A stretch of DNA of 64,000 bases from Linnemannia elongata (lineage: Eukaryota > Mortierellomycota > Mortierellomycetes > Mortierellales > Mortierellaceae): positions 704,501 to 768,500 of the forward strand of contig JAXBDG010000011.1 of the NCBI GenBank assembly GCA_036320915.1, written 5' to 3'. Shown in pieces: positions 47,259-60,740 of this stretch. Within the stretch, counting starts at the first letter, position 1, and each line of letters starts with the position of its first letter. Under the pieces are notes generated by a model that ran no database searches, was not told where the DNA came from, and saw only the letters and a program-made list of their open reading frames with translations. Both the position numbers and the translations under genes were made by a program.

Positions 47259-47349
47259 CTTAGCCCAAGTGGAAGGCACTCCACGTCACCCCGCATCACC
47301 ATTCCATCACAACAATACCACTACCACTACTTGTAATACTAAATACATC

Positions 47350-50300
47350 ATGGCAGGAAACATCAACTTGGTTGACTACAACTCGACAACGGCCTTCTGG
47401 ACCTTCTTGATCTACTGTCTGGTCGTGGTATTCGTCGCCGTCTTCTTCCTCTTCTTCGCCAGTAGAGTCTTTGCCCAGCTCCTCTCCAAATTAATACGAT
47501 GGTTCACATGGCGACACATGAAGGCCTATATCGAGTTTGGTATGACACTCCTCTCAAACACTACCTCGTGTCAATCGTAACAGCTGCATTTTCCTCATTA
47601 ACAGGTCCACTGAAAACCCTTTATTTCTTCTGACTTGCTCGACCAACGATTATATATAGAGTCGTTGCAGATTGCCCCGCTGGGTGGCCGGATCCTGTTC
47701 AAAAACTTCCGATACTACTCCAGGAATCAGTCCATCACCGTCCTTCACGGATACATCTCCTTTCGATACTGGCTGTGGAATGTGAGGACGGAGGATGACC
47801 CTATACCCGACGATGCTGCCGGAGCAAAGAACTCTGGAATGGGTATGGATGTGCACTCTCTTTGAACTCTTTGTGTGTGTGTATGTGTGTGGAAACGAAC
47901 ACTTTTGCACAGGCAGTAATAAGGTGCGCCATCAAAAGAAACCTTTGAGGTACTAATTATTTCTGCAATGGATTTTTTGATTGTTAGGAATGGCGGATGA
48001 GGACAATTGTAGGATCACTTGTAACCTCGTGGGACTTGAATGGTTCATGTACAACAGAACACCGGCATACGATATTCTGGCAACGACACTTGGGCTGAAT
48101 CCGGACTCAATGCCACTCGAAACACCAGACACGACCAATCCCAGCGTGTCATGTACGTCAAAGAACCCGGATACATTTGCTCATATTGTCAGAAGTGCTA
48201 GAACCCCTTATTAACATTCAGCCTCATATATCCCTTTGGTAATAGTGAAAATGGGTAATGACGATCATGACGACTCTGAAGACAGCTGGTTCAGGAGATG
48301 TTTACCAGTAAAAGTTTCTTGCGAGACTGGCGCCATTATCATGGGAAACGCTCACTTGCCTTCACTATTGGTTACTTCGTTTCCATGGGCGCATGGCATG
48401 TATTCAGCCACCAAGGTACAAAAACCTAGAACGCCATGGTTTGCAGCCGGAATATCATCTTTAACTCAACCGACTTACTTATCAGTCCTCCGTTTTCTTT
48501 TTCATTGGATGCAAAGGCTCGATCAGCGTTGGACAAGTACAAGACGGTCCTCTTGGTGACTTTTGAGACTCCTTCAATCGACTTTCAGCCCAACGCGGAT
48601 TACAATACCACGATTGTCGGACGGCATATGGGGCAGGATATCCCCAATATTTCACAGTTGTAAGTCAGGAGCCTTCTGCAGGATGTGCATGTATGATCGG
48701 AAGAGATGGCTTTGAACTTCAGATATTCTAACGCCAGGATTCTTTGGTAATTTTCACATGACCTAGGCCGCCTCGTCGTCCAACAAGAATTCAAAAATTG
48801 ATCCGACCATTGAAGGACACATGGGCAAGGCACTTTGGAGTATCGAGGCGTGTAGCTGAGGAGTGGCATGGATTACCTCGATACAATCAAAACATTTCAC
48901 ACGACAATCTCAAGGGCAACATTTTTCAGGAATATGCCATGGTTCGCAACATTCTTCAGTGCAGCAGTCTCGGCTTGCGATACTACACGGATGTGGCAGG
49001 TACGGACACTAGTGCGCGGACAAAATCGAAAGAAATCTTCTCTTGTTGCAGAAACAAACTTGCTGTCAGTTGCTTATCGCCCATTCCCTGAATTATAGGC
49101 AAGGTCCCTGAACGATCGCAGCAACCTGAGGCCGACATTGACCTTCCTCCGGAGTGGAGCATTGAATTGCTTATCGATGAGGCTGTGATATCTTATGGGC
49201 CATGGGCAGATCGACAGCGCGCTGAGATTCAGAACTTTTACTTTCCCAACTCTTTTCGGAGTGTCGAGGTCACACCAGAGCCTCAGCCTGGCGAGGACCG
49301 AATCCATGCGGCGCTACAAATGATGGTTACTTTTAGTTCCGACTTTACCATCAAGATACCCACGCAGGAGATCTCCAAGGTATGAATCTGTAGCTTTGGA
49401 TGAGCAAAGTCTCCCAAGAAGGAATCGAGTTCTTATTCTTACGTTTTTCACTTCATCTCGACATGTTTTGTAGGATTGGAAGTACAACGATCCGGAGTTT
49501 CAGGCTGTACAAGGAGGAAAGTCAATGAGACCATTCGGATGGCTTGAGATGAAGGCGGATCGTGGCTCCTTGATATCTGTCGACATTCCTATGATTTACG
49601 GGACGGATGGATACAAGAATGTCGTGCTTGTGGAGCTATACAACCTCATCACCACCTCGAGTGTCAATTACGCCCCAGTTCTCACTCTCAAAGAGCTAAA
49701 GGTAATCACGCCTAGTTGAATCTTGGAACTGTATGAAGCTAATTACCTGGATCTATGTGTTAACCGTTTGCTCTGATGCCTTCAATTAGATGGTGTGTCA
49801 GCTGCAGAATCCTTTGGTCTGGAATGCGCAAAGGAACTGGGACTTTGAGTTTACTATGGACTCGGCCAACATTTTTTTGCTCAGGGACCATATCACCCTC
49901 ATCCAGGATTTGAGCAAAGACTGGACATCAGGACCTTCTGTCGATATGGCTCACTTTGTGCCATTCAAGTATGAGTTTGACATCAAGCTCCCCAACTTCA
50001 AGCTGTACACCTATGTCAACGAGCACAATATTATCAACGAACCTACAGAAATGGATGAGAACGGTAAGGTGGCATATTGTGATCTGGCGACATTGTTGCT
50101 CCTCTACCAGTCTAGTGTTGCCGACTCTAAATTTTTGTATTTCAATTGCATAGCATTCATCATTGCATCTGGAACGACTTTGGACCTGAAGGTCGTTCTG
50201 CCATTCGTGCAATACAATCCTGAGATCACGTCCATCGAGTTTGATGTCGAGGTAAGGCTCTTTGGAGTCGCTGTTGTTTTACGGAGAAAACTCTTTGTTA

Positions 50301-53300
50301 TGAAAAGTTGCTTACATTCGTGTATTTGTGTTGGAACGCCTCTTGTATAGATTTGCAATGGAAAGCTGGAAATCCAGTTGCCACTTGCTCATACACTCGG
50401 CGAGTTTTCAACCAAGGACGCAAAGGAGTTTGCCGTTATCCCGTCAGTCGCCATTAAAGGAGCTTACACCTACTACGACTTTGTTGACCCTAGTCACATC
50501 GAGTCTCTAAACCTGGATGTCAAGGTATAACAAAGGCGAATGAAAGTGAATAAGGTATTTGGAAGCAGTGCGTGATTCTTACTGTGTATGTTTTATGTCC
50601 CCGCTTTAGGGCCACGGAGTCACAGTGAAGCTGTTCGGAAATGTTATCCGCTACGTGCTGATTCTGATGGACAACTATGCAGGACTCTACCTCAATTTTG
50701 TTACAATGGAGGAGTATCGGATGAAGCGAAGCGACGCTCCAGGCACAGAGAGGGCAGAAAAGAAGCAAGCCAATGCCAAGGTATTTCGAAATATTCATGC
50801 GCGTCTACAACATGTCATTTGAGCGCAGCTCGTGCCAAAACACGTACTCACAGAACCACGTTTGTATTTTTAATAGCCTCCGAGCGATCCCTTTGAAGTC
50901 TATGTCCATTTCTTGACCACGGACACGACATTGATCTTGCCTGAGAACCTTTACAGCTGCGACAACTACTCTGAGATCACCTGCGCCGAGCTGCAGCTCG
51001 ATCTGAGGAACCTCGACATCTACATGGGTAAGTAAAATCTGCAGGCTACGTATTCTGTTCACAACCGGTTGAGAACCTAGACCTAACGAGGCGCGTCAAT
51101 TTATTGCCTTAGATATGGATGTTACCATTAGTCCGCTGACTTGGAGCAGGAATGTAGCCAAGAGGCCAGGAAAATATGGGGTGAGGCCATCCCGAAGCGA
51201 CCAGAACTACCTTTATATCGATGGTAAGGCGCTGTCATATATAAAGTGGCTGAGAAAACTTTTTATTCTTTGACAAAGTGATGTTTCAGTTCTAAACATC
51301 AATGTCTTTTTGGCTCATATTAGGAATATCGGTTTACGCGCATCGTCTATTCGGCCCATTGCCCAAGACGACGACATATGTGGCGAACTGGAAGCTGGAC
51401 ATTGGATCGATCTACGGACAGATCAAGCCCTCCTTCCTTCTCGGAGTGACCTCTTTCGCCAAGGCCTTCGCCTACAATTTGAAGGACGGTGACAATGCTT
51501 TCCCGCTGGAGTATGCCACCGTGACGCCTCCAGACATCACGTTTGTAGATCTGACGGTCAAGGAGGTTGACGTGTCAATCTGGGGCGAGGATGTTGTTAG
51601 TCAAATTCTCCTGAAAAACGGTGTGATCTTGCACTTTGACGATGTGATCAACGAGCGATACCTGGGTCGTGTTGTTCTCAAGCTGCAATCGCTTCTAGTT
51701 CGATCAATGGCGTTGACAGAAGCTAACAAGGATAGCCACACAGGGGAAGCCGATCCAGTAAGTTCCATGTATCATTCTTATTTTGTGTTAACAAACCCAG
51801 CTGTTGAGCATACTACGCAAAAATTAACGCAAGTTAATTATGACTGCAATAGATGCACCATGACCAGGCGCCATGGGTGGAAATCGCTAGTCTAAACTGC
51901 GCGTTCGATATCACTGTTTATACAGGATCGGGCGACTGGAGGATGCGACGTGAAAAGCAGCAGAACTTTGTCCGTGAGCAAGACCGAGAGACTCTAAGAT
52001 GTCCTTACATCTACGCCAGGAAAGGACAGGCTACTAATCAAGGTACGCTTCACCTCTATTTTGCGTGAAGAAATAAGCGTTTTTGTAGACTGTAATGATA
52101 GTAGCGTGCTAACATTTAACTGGCGCACTCTATTTAGTTATCCCGCATCCCAACTTTAAGGGCAACCACTTCGGAACATTGTATGTTCCTCCTTTGACAT
52201 CAGATCCTGCAGGTACGGCCGATTGCCCTTATTTTCTTCCACTGGCGCGGCTGGTACATATGTATAATGCACCTCAAAAAAAAATATCATAGCTGACCTT
52301 TTTCTCCCCCTTTGCCAGCCATGAAGGGCAAGGGGTCGTCTATAGCCAGTGGGGGCTCTTCGTTTATCGAAGTAGCGACCGATAATGGGTCGGTGTACGA
52401 GTATGCGTCCAACGCAAGTTCACTCAGAGAGGGCCAGAGGGCACCAATACGCAGATCAGCATCCTCCTTCTCTATCGGACGCTCCAGTGACGGCGACTCA
52501 GACAGCGACGCAAGTTCGGAGGATTCGCAACGGTGGCAAGACATGGACTCGGAAGACCTTGATCCTCGCTATTCTAGTGACGATGGGGATTCAGACGTCG
52601 AGTTTGAATCACCTGAGATGTTACAAGGTTAGGACTCTCAACGCAAACTTGAATATCCTTTTGAATGTCTACATGCAGGCTTCGTTTATTTAACTTACTG
52701 ACCTCTATCCCCTACTCCATTTTGAAACAGTGCCAACCGAACCAGAAATCAAGAGCTCGCCGTCGTTTCCTGTCAGGTCAATCCCATACAGCAGTTATCT
52801 CAAGAGATACTCCGTTTCAGCATCGCATTCGTCTCATCATAGAAACCCCTACATGCCTCCACCAAGGGTGTTGTTCTCTCAGTCCAAGGTAAAGCTTATG
52901 CCTCTTTTTGAAGGATTGTAGACGAACAAATTTCTAGCGCCTTACTAACCTATGCTCACACACCTACGATAGACGGACGAGATTATGGAGGACATTCCAC
53001 GACACCATCCTCACGCCAACTTCGACGATGCTTTTGGAGTCAAAACACGGTACGATGGTTTAGGATCATCTGCGCAACCAAAAGGACAGGAGATCTCGGA
53101 CGAGAAGCGAACAACTTTAGTTATCGAGGCTACTCAAGATGTTAAGATACTTTTGACGCCCATCCTTCTCAAGATCATCCAAGAGTTTCTTGAGGCCATC
53201 AACGCAGAGGTAAGGTTTCATTAACCACATGCAATAGCCGTTGTGAGCCAATATTTTACCACCAATTTAGATTTTGATTCTGACTTACGTATCAACTTAG

Positions 53301-56300
53301 GAATGGGATCTGGAGACGATGCTGGATGTCACTCAGATGGAATACGTTGAGCTGTTGACAAGCATGCAGCCCAGCAAGCTTCACTCTCAGCAGTTTGTCG
53401 TTAACATCCCTCGCATCCACCTGAGGTTCATTCAAGATGTGATGATGCCGGACGCGTTGAACGGTGGAGACGACATCAACATGATCAAGACGCGTTACGA
53501 ACTCTCGGGAGCAAACTTATGTGCCATTGATGTTGTCCTGGACGACGCGGCCATCCTTGGAGCGGTTAAGCTTGAGGACGAAGAATTCGAAAAGTTTGAC
53601 GCCACTCGCAAGATCCACATTGCCTCGTTCAAGGTGGTCGAGTCCAGGGCCAACGTCGACTTTACAAAGTTCAAGCTCAACGCCCGCTTTGTCTCGACAT
53701 CTACTGCAAGGCTCTTTGGAATCCCCGATGCGCGCCACCAGTTCTCGCGCCTCGGAATCAATCACCTGTCGTACCTGAATGAGCCTGTGATTGCCGACAT
53801 CACCTTTGAGCACTTCAAGCTGAGACTCGTTCGCTCGTCCAACCCCAACTACTTCTCAGCCAACCTGGAGAAGTTTGCCGTCATGTTTATCAATCAGTCG
53901 GCTGAGATTGTCGCAGGATCGATTTGTTCCTGGTTGACATTCCTCAAGGACCTCAAGACTATCCTGAACCGGTTCCAGCTTCGACGTTCCAAGCAGTTGC
54001 AGACGCTCTTCTCAGAGATTGCTCGGTTTTCGGCCCAGAAGGCAATTAACACCGATCCTGTCTTTTTGACCCGACCCTCGGCGACCCTTCGACTCGGAAC
54101 CTTGATTTACCGCAATGATGACGGTTGGAAACTGTTGGGACACATTCGGCACTGCATGGGTCTCATGCCTGCTCCTCTACGAGACACTCTCCAGGAGGCC
54201 CTCAAAAAGCCAGAGCTGGAGGCGTTCAGTTCCGACACTATGTATGACATTGTCATCAACGTGTTCTCCAACTGGAGGAGCTGGGAGATGGACGATCTCA
54301 GGAAGTGCCGTCTGTTCACCGATGTGTTTGAGAGGAAACCCTTGCCGAATCTGTCGAACGCGACTCTCAAGAAGGAATCTGTCCTCTACGAGATTTTGCG
54401 CTTCTCTTCCAATTCGATCCAGCTGAGCTTAGGAGAGCTTGAAGCCGCGATCTACGACGAGCAGATGGAGAATAGGATGAAGGTGTATGGGCTGGAGTTT
54501 ATTTTTGAGTCGAGGTACAAGCAGGATGCCCTTCCCCAGACTGGGCTCTTCCCAGGAGTGCCCGTTTCTGCAGAATCGAGCCGACTTACGACAGGATACC
54601 TGGATATTGCGGTAAAAGCTGGATTCAAGACAGCAGAGATCGATATCAACCCTGTAATTATCGCCTTTACTCGACATATCCTCAGGATCGAGCGCATTTT
54701 TGCGACCCAGTTCAACAAGATTCTGGAGCCCGTGGTTGACAAACGACAGGCAGAGGTCCGCAAGGTCATCGAGAGTAAATACCACCACCGCCCATATCTT
54801 TTGAGAGTGTTTACTTTTCTTGGGCACAAAGCATCAATTGACCGTTGTATGCTTTTATTCGATCATATAAATAGCTCCATCGTCCCCGCGCCAATCTTTA
54901 CAATTGACTCGCGAAGCTCTCAATTCCGCCAAGCCAGCAGAGGAACCAACCATCTTGGAGGTCATTGATAGATTCGACATTGTTTTCAATGGCATGGCTG
55001 TAGTAGAAACTATCCGCATAACTTTGACCGCCCACAATTTGACTGCCCAGGTCATTGTCTCGCAGATCCAGATTTCAGCCCTCAACTTTGCCAAGCAGCG
55101 GTCATATCCTAACCAAGACATCGAGGGTATCTCGGTGGCGAAGAGCTCAGGATCGAATCCTGATGGATCTGCGGCTGTCAGGTCAGGCTTCAGCAAATTG
55201 ATCGCTTCAGTGGCGACCAACATCAACAGCATCAACTCGTCCCTCAAAGAACGTCTTTACTCTAAAGACAGTGCGACGTCAGCGCCCACCAAGGAGCTCT
55301 TGACATTCGGCATCATCGGCATCAACTCCGAGGCGACCCTCAGTCAGTTCACGCCAGTCAAGCGTCCCAAGCAGACAAAGGCCAGCGTGCCACGCGAGGT
55401 CATCAACCTCCTTGTCACGGTAAAGCAGGTCAACTTTGCCCTCCCTCGCAGCATTCTGAAACTGTACCTCTTTGCCAAGGACTGGCGAGAGGAGAACATG
55501 CAGAGCTTTGACTTTTTGTTCCAAGGTGTCATGAACGAGTGGGAGGCTGATCGCAAGCAGCAACCCAAGATTGTCGCACCAACTGTACCGCGCGAACTCA
55601 AGGTCCAAGTCGTCCTCAAGACGTTGACTCTCGAGTCGCAGATGTTGCCATCACTCCTTTTCCAATACGAAGCCGGCGATCTAATGTTTATGCTTCACGA
55701 CATTCCGCCTGGCTTGCCGTTCTCCACACCTCAGCTCACCTACACAGCCCAACTTCTCCGACAATCTGTGGACTTTATCGCCAATCAACCCAAGACGAGG
55801 GGCGCAGAAAAGTCAAGGCTCATGGAGGACAAGCATGCGGCCAGTTTCTCCCTTCCAGTCATTCGCGCTTCGGGAAGTGTGATGAATGTCATCGATTCGG
55901 CCGCTCCTGCGAGGAACAGACGATCTTCGATTACTGCCTTGGCTCGTGGAACTCGCCACCCCAAGAAGCTCGAGTCGTCGGTCTCCTTCGATTTTGTGGA
56001 GATGACACTGAACGTCAACATGCTGGACCATATTCTGACGGCGCAGTCGCTTCTGGGTGCAGAGTTAAACGAGCTGATTGATATTCTCGGTAAAGGAGGC
56101 AATGTTGCGACTACCTCTTCCCCAGCGGCTGCTCCAGCATCCAGCCCCTCTGCTCTACTCTATTCCGTCAAGGTGTCTCTGGTCGGACTCAGTATTGCAG
56201 CTGTGAGTCCCTCGGCGGTTCTCTACTTCGAGTCGGACTTACTCAAGGGTGTCATTACCAACAACCCCAACCCGGCTCCTGTGACACCTTTCCCGACCGA

Positions 56301-59300
56301 TATTATCCGGAGCCGACTAGCCTGGCGGCTTTATGCCCAGAGTATCACGCTTTCTTTGAACCACCACATTGGCAACATTCGACTCGGATCGCGTGCAGAA
56401 GACATTCGCGCTCGGAAGCTTCGACTCGCGTACATCACCATCAACCTGAACGTTCAAAACTTCAGTCCCAACACGTCCGACAAGGATCGATTTGCCGAAA
56501 GCCCGGTCAGCTCCTTCTATGTCAGCTTCTTGAAGGTCCATGCTTTGATGCAGCCCCAGTCAGTCAGCAGGATTATTGGCATGTACTCTTATTACACGCA
56601 CGAACTGGAGAGGCGCAAGGAACTCAAGGCGACGGAAATGACCAAGCTGGCGGACAACACCAAGAGGATTATCAAGTCTCTGGATGTGGAAGTCCCTGCC
56701 TACAAGGACAACGCCCGCTCGATGCTGGAGGCCACAGAGATCTTCTTGACAATTGATGATGTGGCTGTGGCGATTCCACTTGATCGACGTGAAGACATCA
56801 TGGACAGCAGCGAGAGACTCGTTGAGGCGTTCCTGATCTCGGCTACCTCCATTTCAGTCCTGACCAAGAGTGGCGAGACATCTTCAGGAACACTCAGTCA
56901 TCTGTGCGCACAGTTCGTTCCAAGGTTCGATCAGAGCAAGGACGAGCATTTCAGATCTCGCAGCCACCCTAAGATGAACCGTCTGTCGTTCCCCAACATC
57001 TCCTGTCAGGTCGAGGCAAGCAAGGATTCACCGGGTCATCAAAAGATCGCGTCCAAGGCATCTGTCTCAGGTTTTGAGCTGGACATCGACCCCACTATTG
57101 TTCGATACATCAACACACTCACTGATGTCTACGACAACAGTAAGGACCTGGTGATCTCATTGAATGTCGAGCACGCAGCCACGGCCTCGGCGACGAACAA
57201 ATTTGATGGCGTCTCAATTACTTCGACTCCCAAAAGCGAGCTCCCGACGCCACAAATTTCATCCAACGTCATTTGGAAGATCGAGAACACTTTCACCTGC
57301 AGCAACAGCGTTTGTCGCTTCTACCCTAAGAGCTACGTCGCCAAGCTGCCCAAGGCTTCCAAGTTTTCGGAATCAGAGTCCAACTTTGCTCATGTTGGTG
57401 CAGAGGTGTCCGGTGTGGATCGGTTTGTCATTCCAGGACTATCGCTCTGGACGACTCTTCGTATACCTCTTGGGGACAACCTGGCCGAGTTACAAGCAGC
57501 AGGACCTCCAAGAATTCACGCCGAGGTGAATATTCATTCGTGCGAGAACACCTTCTACCCGTCTCTGGTGCCGTTCTTCCAAGACATTGTCACTGGTCTC
57601 AAAGTCGGCATCCGACGACAACGCCAGTACTCTGACCCCGAGACTATTGCTACCCCTAGCGCTCATTCATCCCACGGAAAGGAAGGCAGCGTGAGTCTCG
57701 TTTCGACATCGAACTCGGGACCTGATGGCACCCTTCAGCAGGTCACAGGAAAGAGACAGGAGTTGGCGGTGACGCTTTACCTTTTTATCGAGAAGACCAA
57801 AATCGAGTTCAACTGTCAGCCCATGGCCAAAGTGATGTCGGTGCTGGCGTTTGAGCAGGGCAACATCTTGATGAGCTATAGTTCGGATCACACAGGCAAC
57901 AACTCGAGTACGATTGCTGGAACCTTCGAGGGAGCTTCCTCGGACACCCATCACATTTTTTCTCAGGATAAGGGACTCAAGCTGGAGACCAAGGGCATGA
58001 TTTTTAACGCCGTTGCGGAAACCAAGCGTCAGGCGGAGGTCAACAAGAAGACGCTATCGGTCACAGTCGATTTCAGGCAGATTGGCTGTGACTTTGATAT
58101 GCGTCAAGCCGAGATTTTGGTGCTCATGAAGATGATTTGGATGGATCAGGCCAACTACCTGATTCGCGATGGTTTGACGGTCAGTCGCTCGACTTCCAGC
58201 ACACATGGATTTGAGCCCTCGATTTCCTCGCAGTCTGTCCATGAAGGGCGTACACCTTCCATTAGTGCTGGAGGACCGCTCTTGCCTGGCAAGAGAGAGT
58301 CTAGCTTCCTGGGCTACAATGTTTTTGTGGTGGCGCGACTTCAGCAGATGCGTATCACTGGAGATCTGGGCTCGCAGATCGGCAAGATGGATTTTAAGCT
58401 GGACGAGGTCCGTTTGCGCACCAAGCTCCGTCCCTTTCATCCACGATCGGCGTCCATCACGACTGGCCCTCTCGATCTTCAGTTCTTGCCCATGGGACGG
58501 GGTTGGTTGGAGGGTTACCTTGTGCTCGAGGGAGTGACCGTGCAGACTCTCTCCAAGGTCAATCGACACCAGACGTTCCCTTGCTCGATCATGGAGATTG
58601 TGGTTCAGACCAACAAGATCACATCGATGTTGACGTACGATTACAAGAAGTTCTTTATTCTGGCGGTCGGGCCTGCTCGGGTGGTGCTTCAGGATCATTG
58701 GAACGGACCCAACCTCGAACGAGATGTCTCGCAAGCCATCGTTGCTCACCTTCAAGGACTCCGACTGTTGGCCGGCGCAAAGACTGTCCCCGTCTTCAAG
58801 ACACTGTTGTCACGTATGACGAGTATGCTGGAACAAAAGTTGTCTGCCGCCAAAGATGAGCTTCGGAAGCCATTGCTCACACCAGCGAGTCTGCAACCGG
58901 ATATGCCACAGCTGAGCCGGTCTGCCTCTCAGACAAGTGTTGCAAGCGTGGCGAGTCTCGCCAGGGGACCAGCGTGGTTTGGGGTTGGATTTGTCCAAAT
59001 CTCGTTTGGCAACTTGGATCTTTCGTTCTTCCCGTACTTCCTGTCTGACAAGGAGTGTACCCACGCGAGCATCCAGGGCTTCAAGGTCAGGATGGATCGG
59101 GACCTTATCTTCAACGAGGGCTTCCTCAGGCCGATTATCCATCGACTGACGACAATCAATCTGGCATTGCTGAGTCTTCAAAAGTACACGCTTCAGGTTG
59201 TGGACCAAAATGCTGTCAACGCGCTGACGCTCGAGCAGTGGTTCGAGCGTATTCGCAATCCGGGTTCGACCACGATCGCCAAGCTGCCCACGACCAGCCA

Positions 59301-60258
59301 GTTGATGGAGTCGTGGCAAGAGATGGACAGTTTGGTGATTGAGCACAATTGCAAGACGGCGTTTGCGGGTCTGATCGACATTGCAACGGACTATCGACTC
59401 TTCCGAGGTGTCGAAAAGAACTTCGAGCGGTTTTTGGAAGAGCTCAGTATCAGGAACTATAAGGATCTTCGGAGCCTGGAAGGTTCTGGTGTGGTGCCCG
59501 GCGCTACAGGAGGTGTTGTTTCGAGCGATGGCCCTGTAGATGGGGTCACTGTGGGATCGGCGTTGGATCTGGTTGGAGGTGGAGCAGAGCCCATGTCGAG
59601 ACTCAACAGTCAGGATCCATCATCGTTGATAACTGCCACGGTAAACTCAGATTCGGCTGCTGTCCCTGGTGTCCTGATTGATGGAGCCGGCAAGGATGCG
59701 GGAGTTGGAACCCAAGTCTTGCCACCTAAGTCGGACGCATCTCCGACCGGATCGCCCTCCTCGCCCATCCCTACGCAAAGCGATTCTGTGGGAGCAACGG
59801 TGGCAGCAGACGGATCGGGGTCGGGATCTGGATCAAACTCGGTCTTGTCGCCTATTTCCTTGGTGCGCACTGTCTCGCCATTGACGATACCCACAGAGCC
59901 CCTCACCAAAGTCCTCAGCAATACCAGCGCAACCGGCTCCACAGTCAACGGAACAACTTCGACAACCAACGGCGAAGGCGGTAACAGTGACGAGGAGTCA
60001 GGACCCAAGTTTATTTTCCAGGCACGAGAGCAGATTGTGTTCAAGCCCGCGTTGGATATCTTGCCCAACACGCCGTTGCCGTTGGGTCACCTTGGATTCA
60101 AGAAGGAGGACATCCCGCCGATTGTGCATATTGTGACTACAGGTCTTGAGACGGGTCTGTTGACGGTGGTTGAGTTCCATGAGAAGAAGGTCGAGATGAC
60201 GGGGTTGCATGATCTCTGGGAGGGGAGGGTTATTATGGACGATGAAGATCAGTCGTGA
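47350..60258 (+). CDS. CSF1: Giant bridge-like lipid-transfer protein CSF1 (BLTP1 family)
   Basis: Twenty-two exons join in frame to about 3610 residues: 47350-47539, 47660-47842, 47988-48152, 48246-48415, 48517-48659, 48767-48999, 49099-49379, 49474-49701, 49790-50063, 50154-50251, 50351-50524, 50610-50780, 50877-51027, 51113-51223, 51324-51757, 51853-52042, 52138-52212, 52319-52627, 52731-52888, 52973-53209, 53301-54774 and 54875-60258. One membrane span (about residues 15-38) is followed by the family-typical IRWFTWRHMKAYIE and LAPGG-like IAPLGGRILFKNFRYY, then SYGPWADRQRAEI. Many beta-rich repeats follow, and a conserved C-terminus after a Ser/Gly-rich linker (about 59490-60000). The family forms long grooves that move lipids between ER and other membranes. 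ATG 47350 was preferred to an in-frame ATG at 47269, because the added 27 residues are Thr/Asn-rich. Length is between yeast Csf1 (about 2958) and human BLTP1 (about 5005). Confidence 0.95.
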
Positions 60259-60740
60259 AAATGAAGCGAGAAGTGAGGGAGAGAGTAATAGAATTAAAAG
60301 ATAGAATCATTACTTTATATGTGTGCTGCTATTCTGTGTCGTATGAAGTGTGAACCGTTATATCCCTTGTGCGCGTCTGGTCAAGTGAGGGGGGTTGCAA
60401 CGGTGCACGAGGAGATGCACCTACTCCCTTCAACATCGGCATTCTCTACCGCGAAAAATATTTTTGTGTTCTAAAGTTGTCATCAATATCTTGCGAGTAA
60501 TTAAACATCTCGAGAGGTCCAATGGTCAAAGCTCTCTCTAAGGCGTCCAGTTCGACATCGTTGCACCCACAAAGTAACATCAAAAAGTTTGAATAAAAAA
60601 CTCTCATAATAGTAATGTATTGTACAAATTGATTAATGGTAATGTGGCATAGGGCGTATCGTAATTCTATAGTAATGAGGAGGGAGGTCTTGATGGCTGT
60701 ATGTTGGTGAGTTTGATCTTGGTTGTGGTTGTTGTGCCGG
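60259..60740. other. Convergent 3' intergenic region
   Basis: These 482 bases lie between the stop codons of CSF1 and the unrecognised gene on the other strand. They are fairly AT-rich near 60560-60680 and must hold both transcript ends. I see no gene and no canonical AATAAA that stands out. Confidence 0.6.

Larger units (their letters stand above)
39815..47349. other. 7.5-kb noncoding interval between the C2H2 gene and CSF1
   Basis: The longest apparently gene-free stretch of the window. The left 1.7 kb should contain the promoter and leader of the C2H2 gene, the right few hundred bases that of CSF1, including a CA microsatellite. I see homopolymers, pyrimidine-rich tracts and no recognisable domain. 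A segment at about 43130-43374 has more balanced composition and an open frame on the plus strand but no identifiable product. Confidence 0.5.

Noticed and set aside
47269..47349. An upstream in-frame ATG that would extend CSF1 by 27 residues.
   Set aside because: The added residues are Thr/Asn/His-rich and unlike the N-terminus of the family, where the membrane span follows the Met closely. Kept only as an alternative start.
54904..54906. A possible separate gene start for the last 1784 codons of CSF1.
   Set aside because: The preceding exon joins in phase across a 100-nt intron with good signals, and the reading continues one CSF1 protein.
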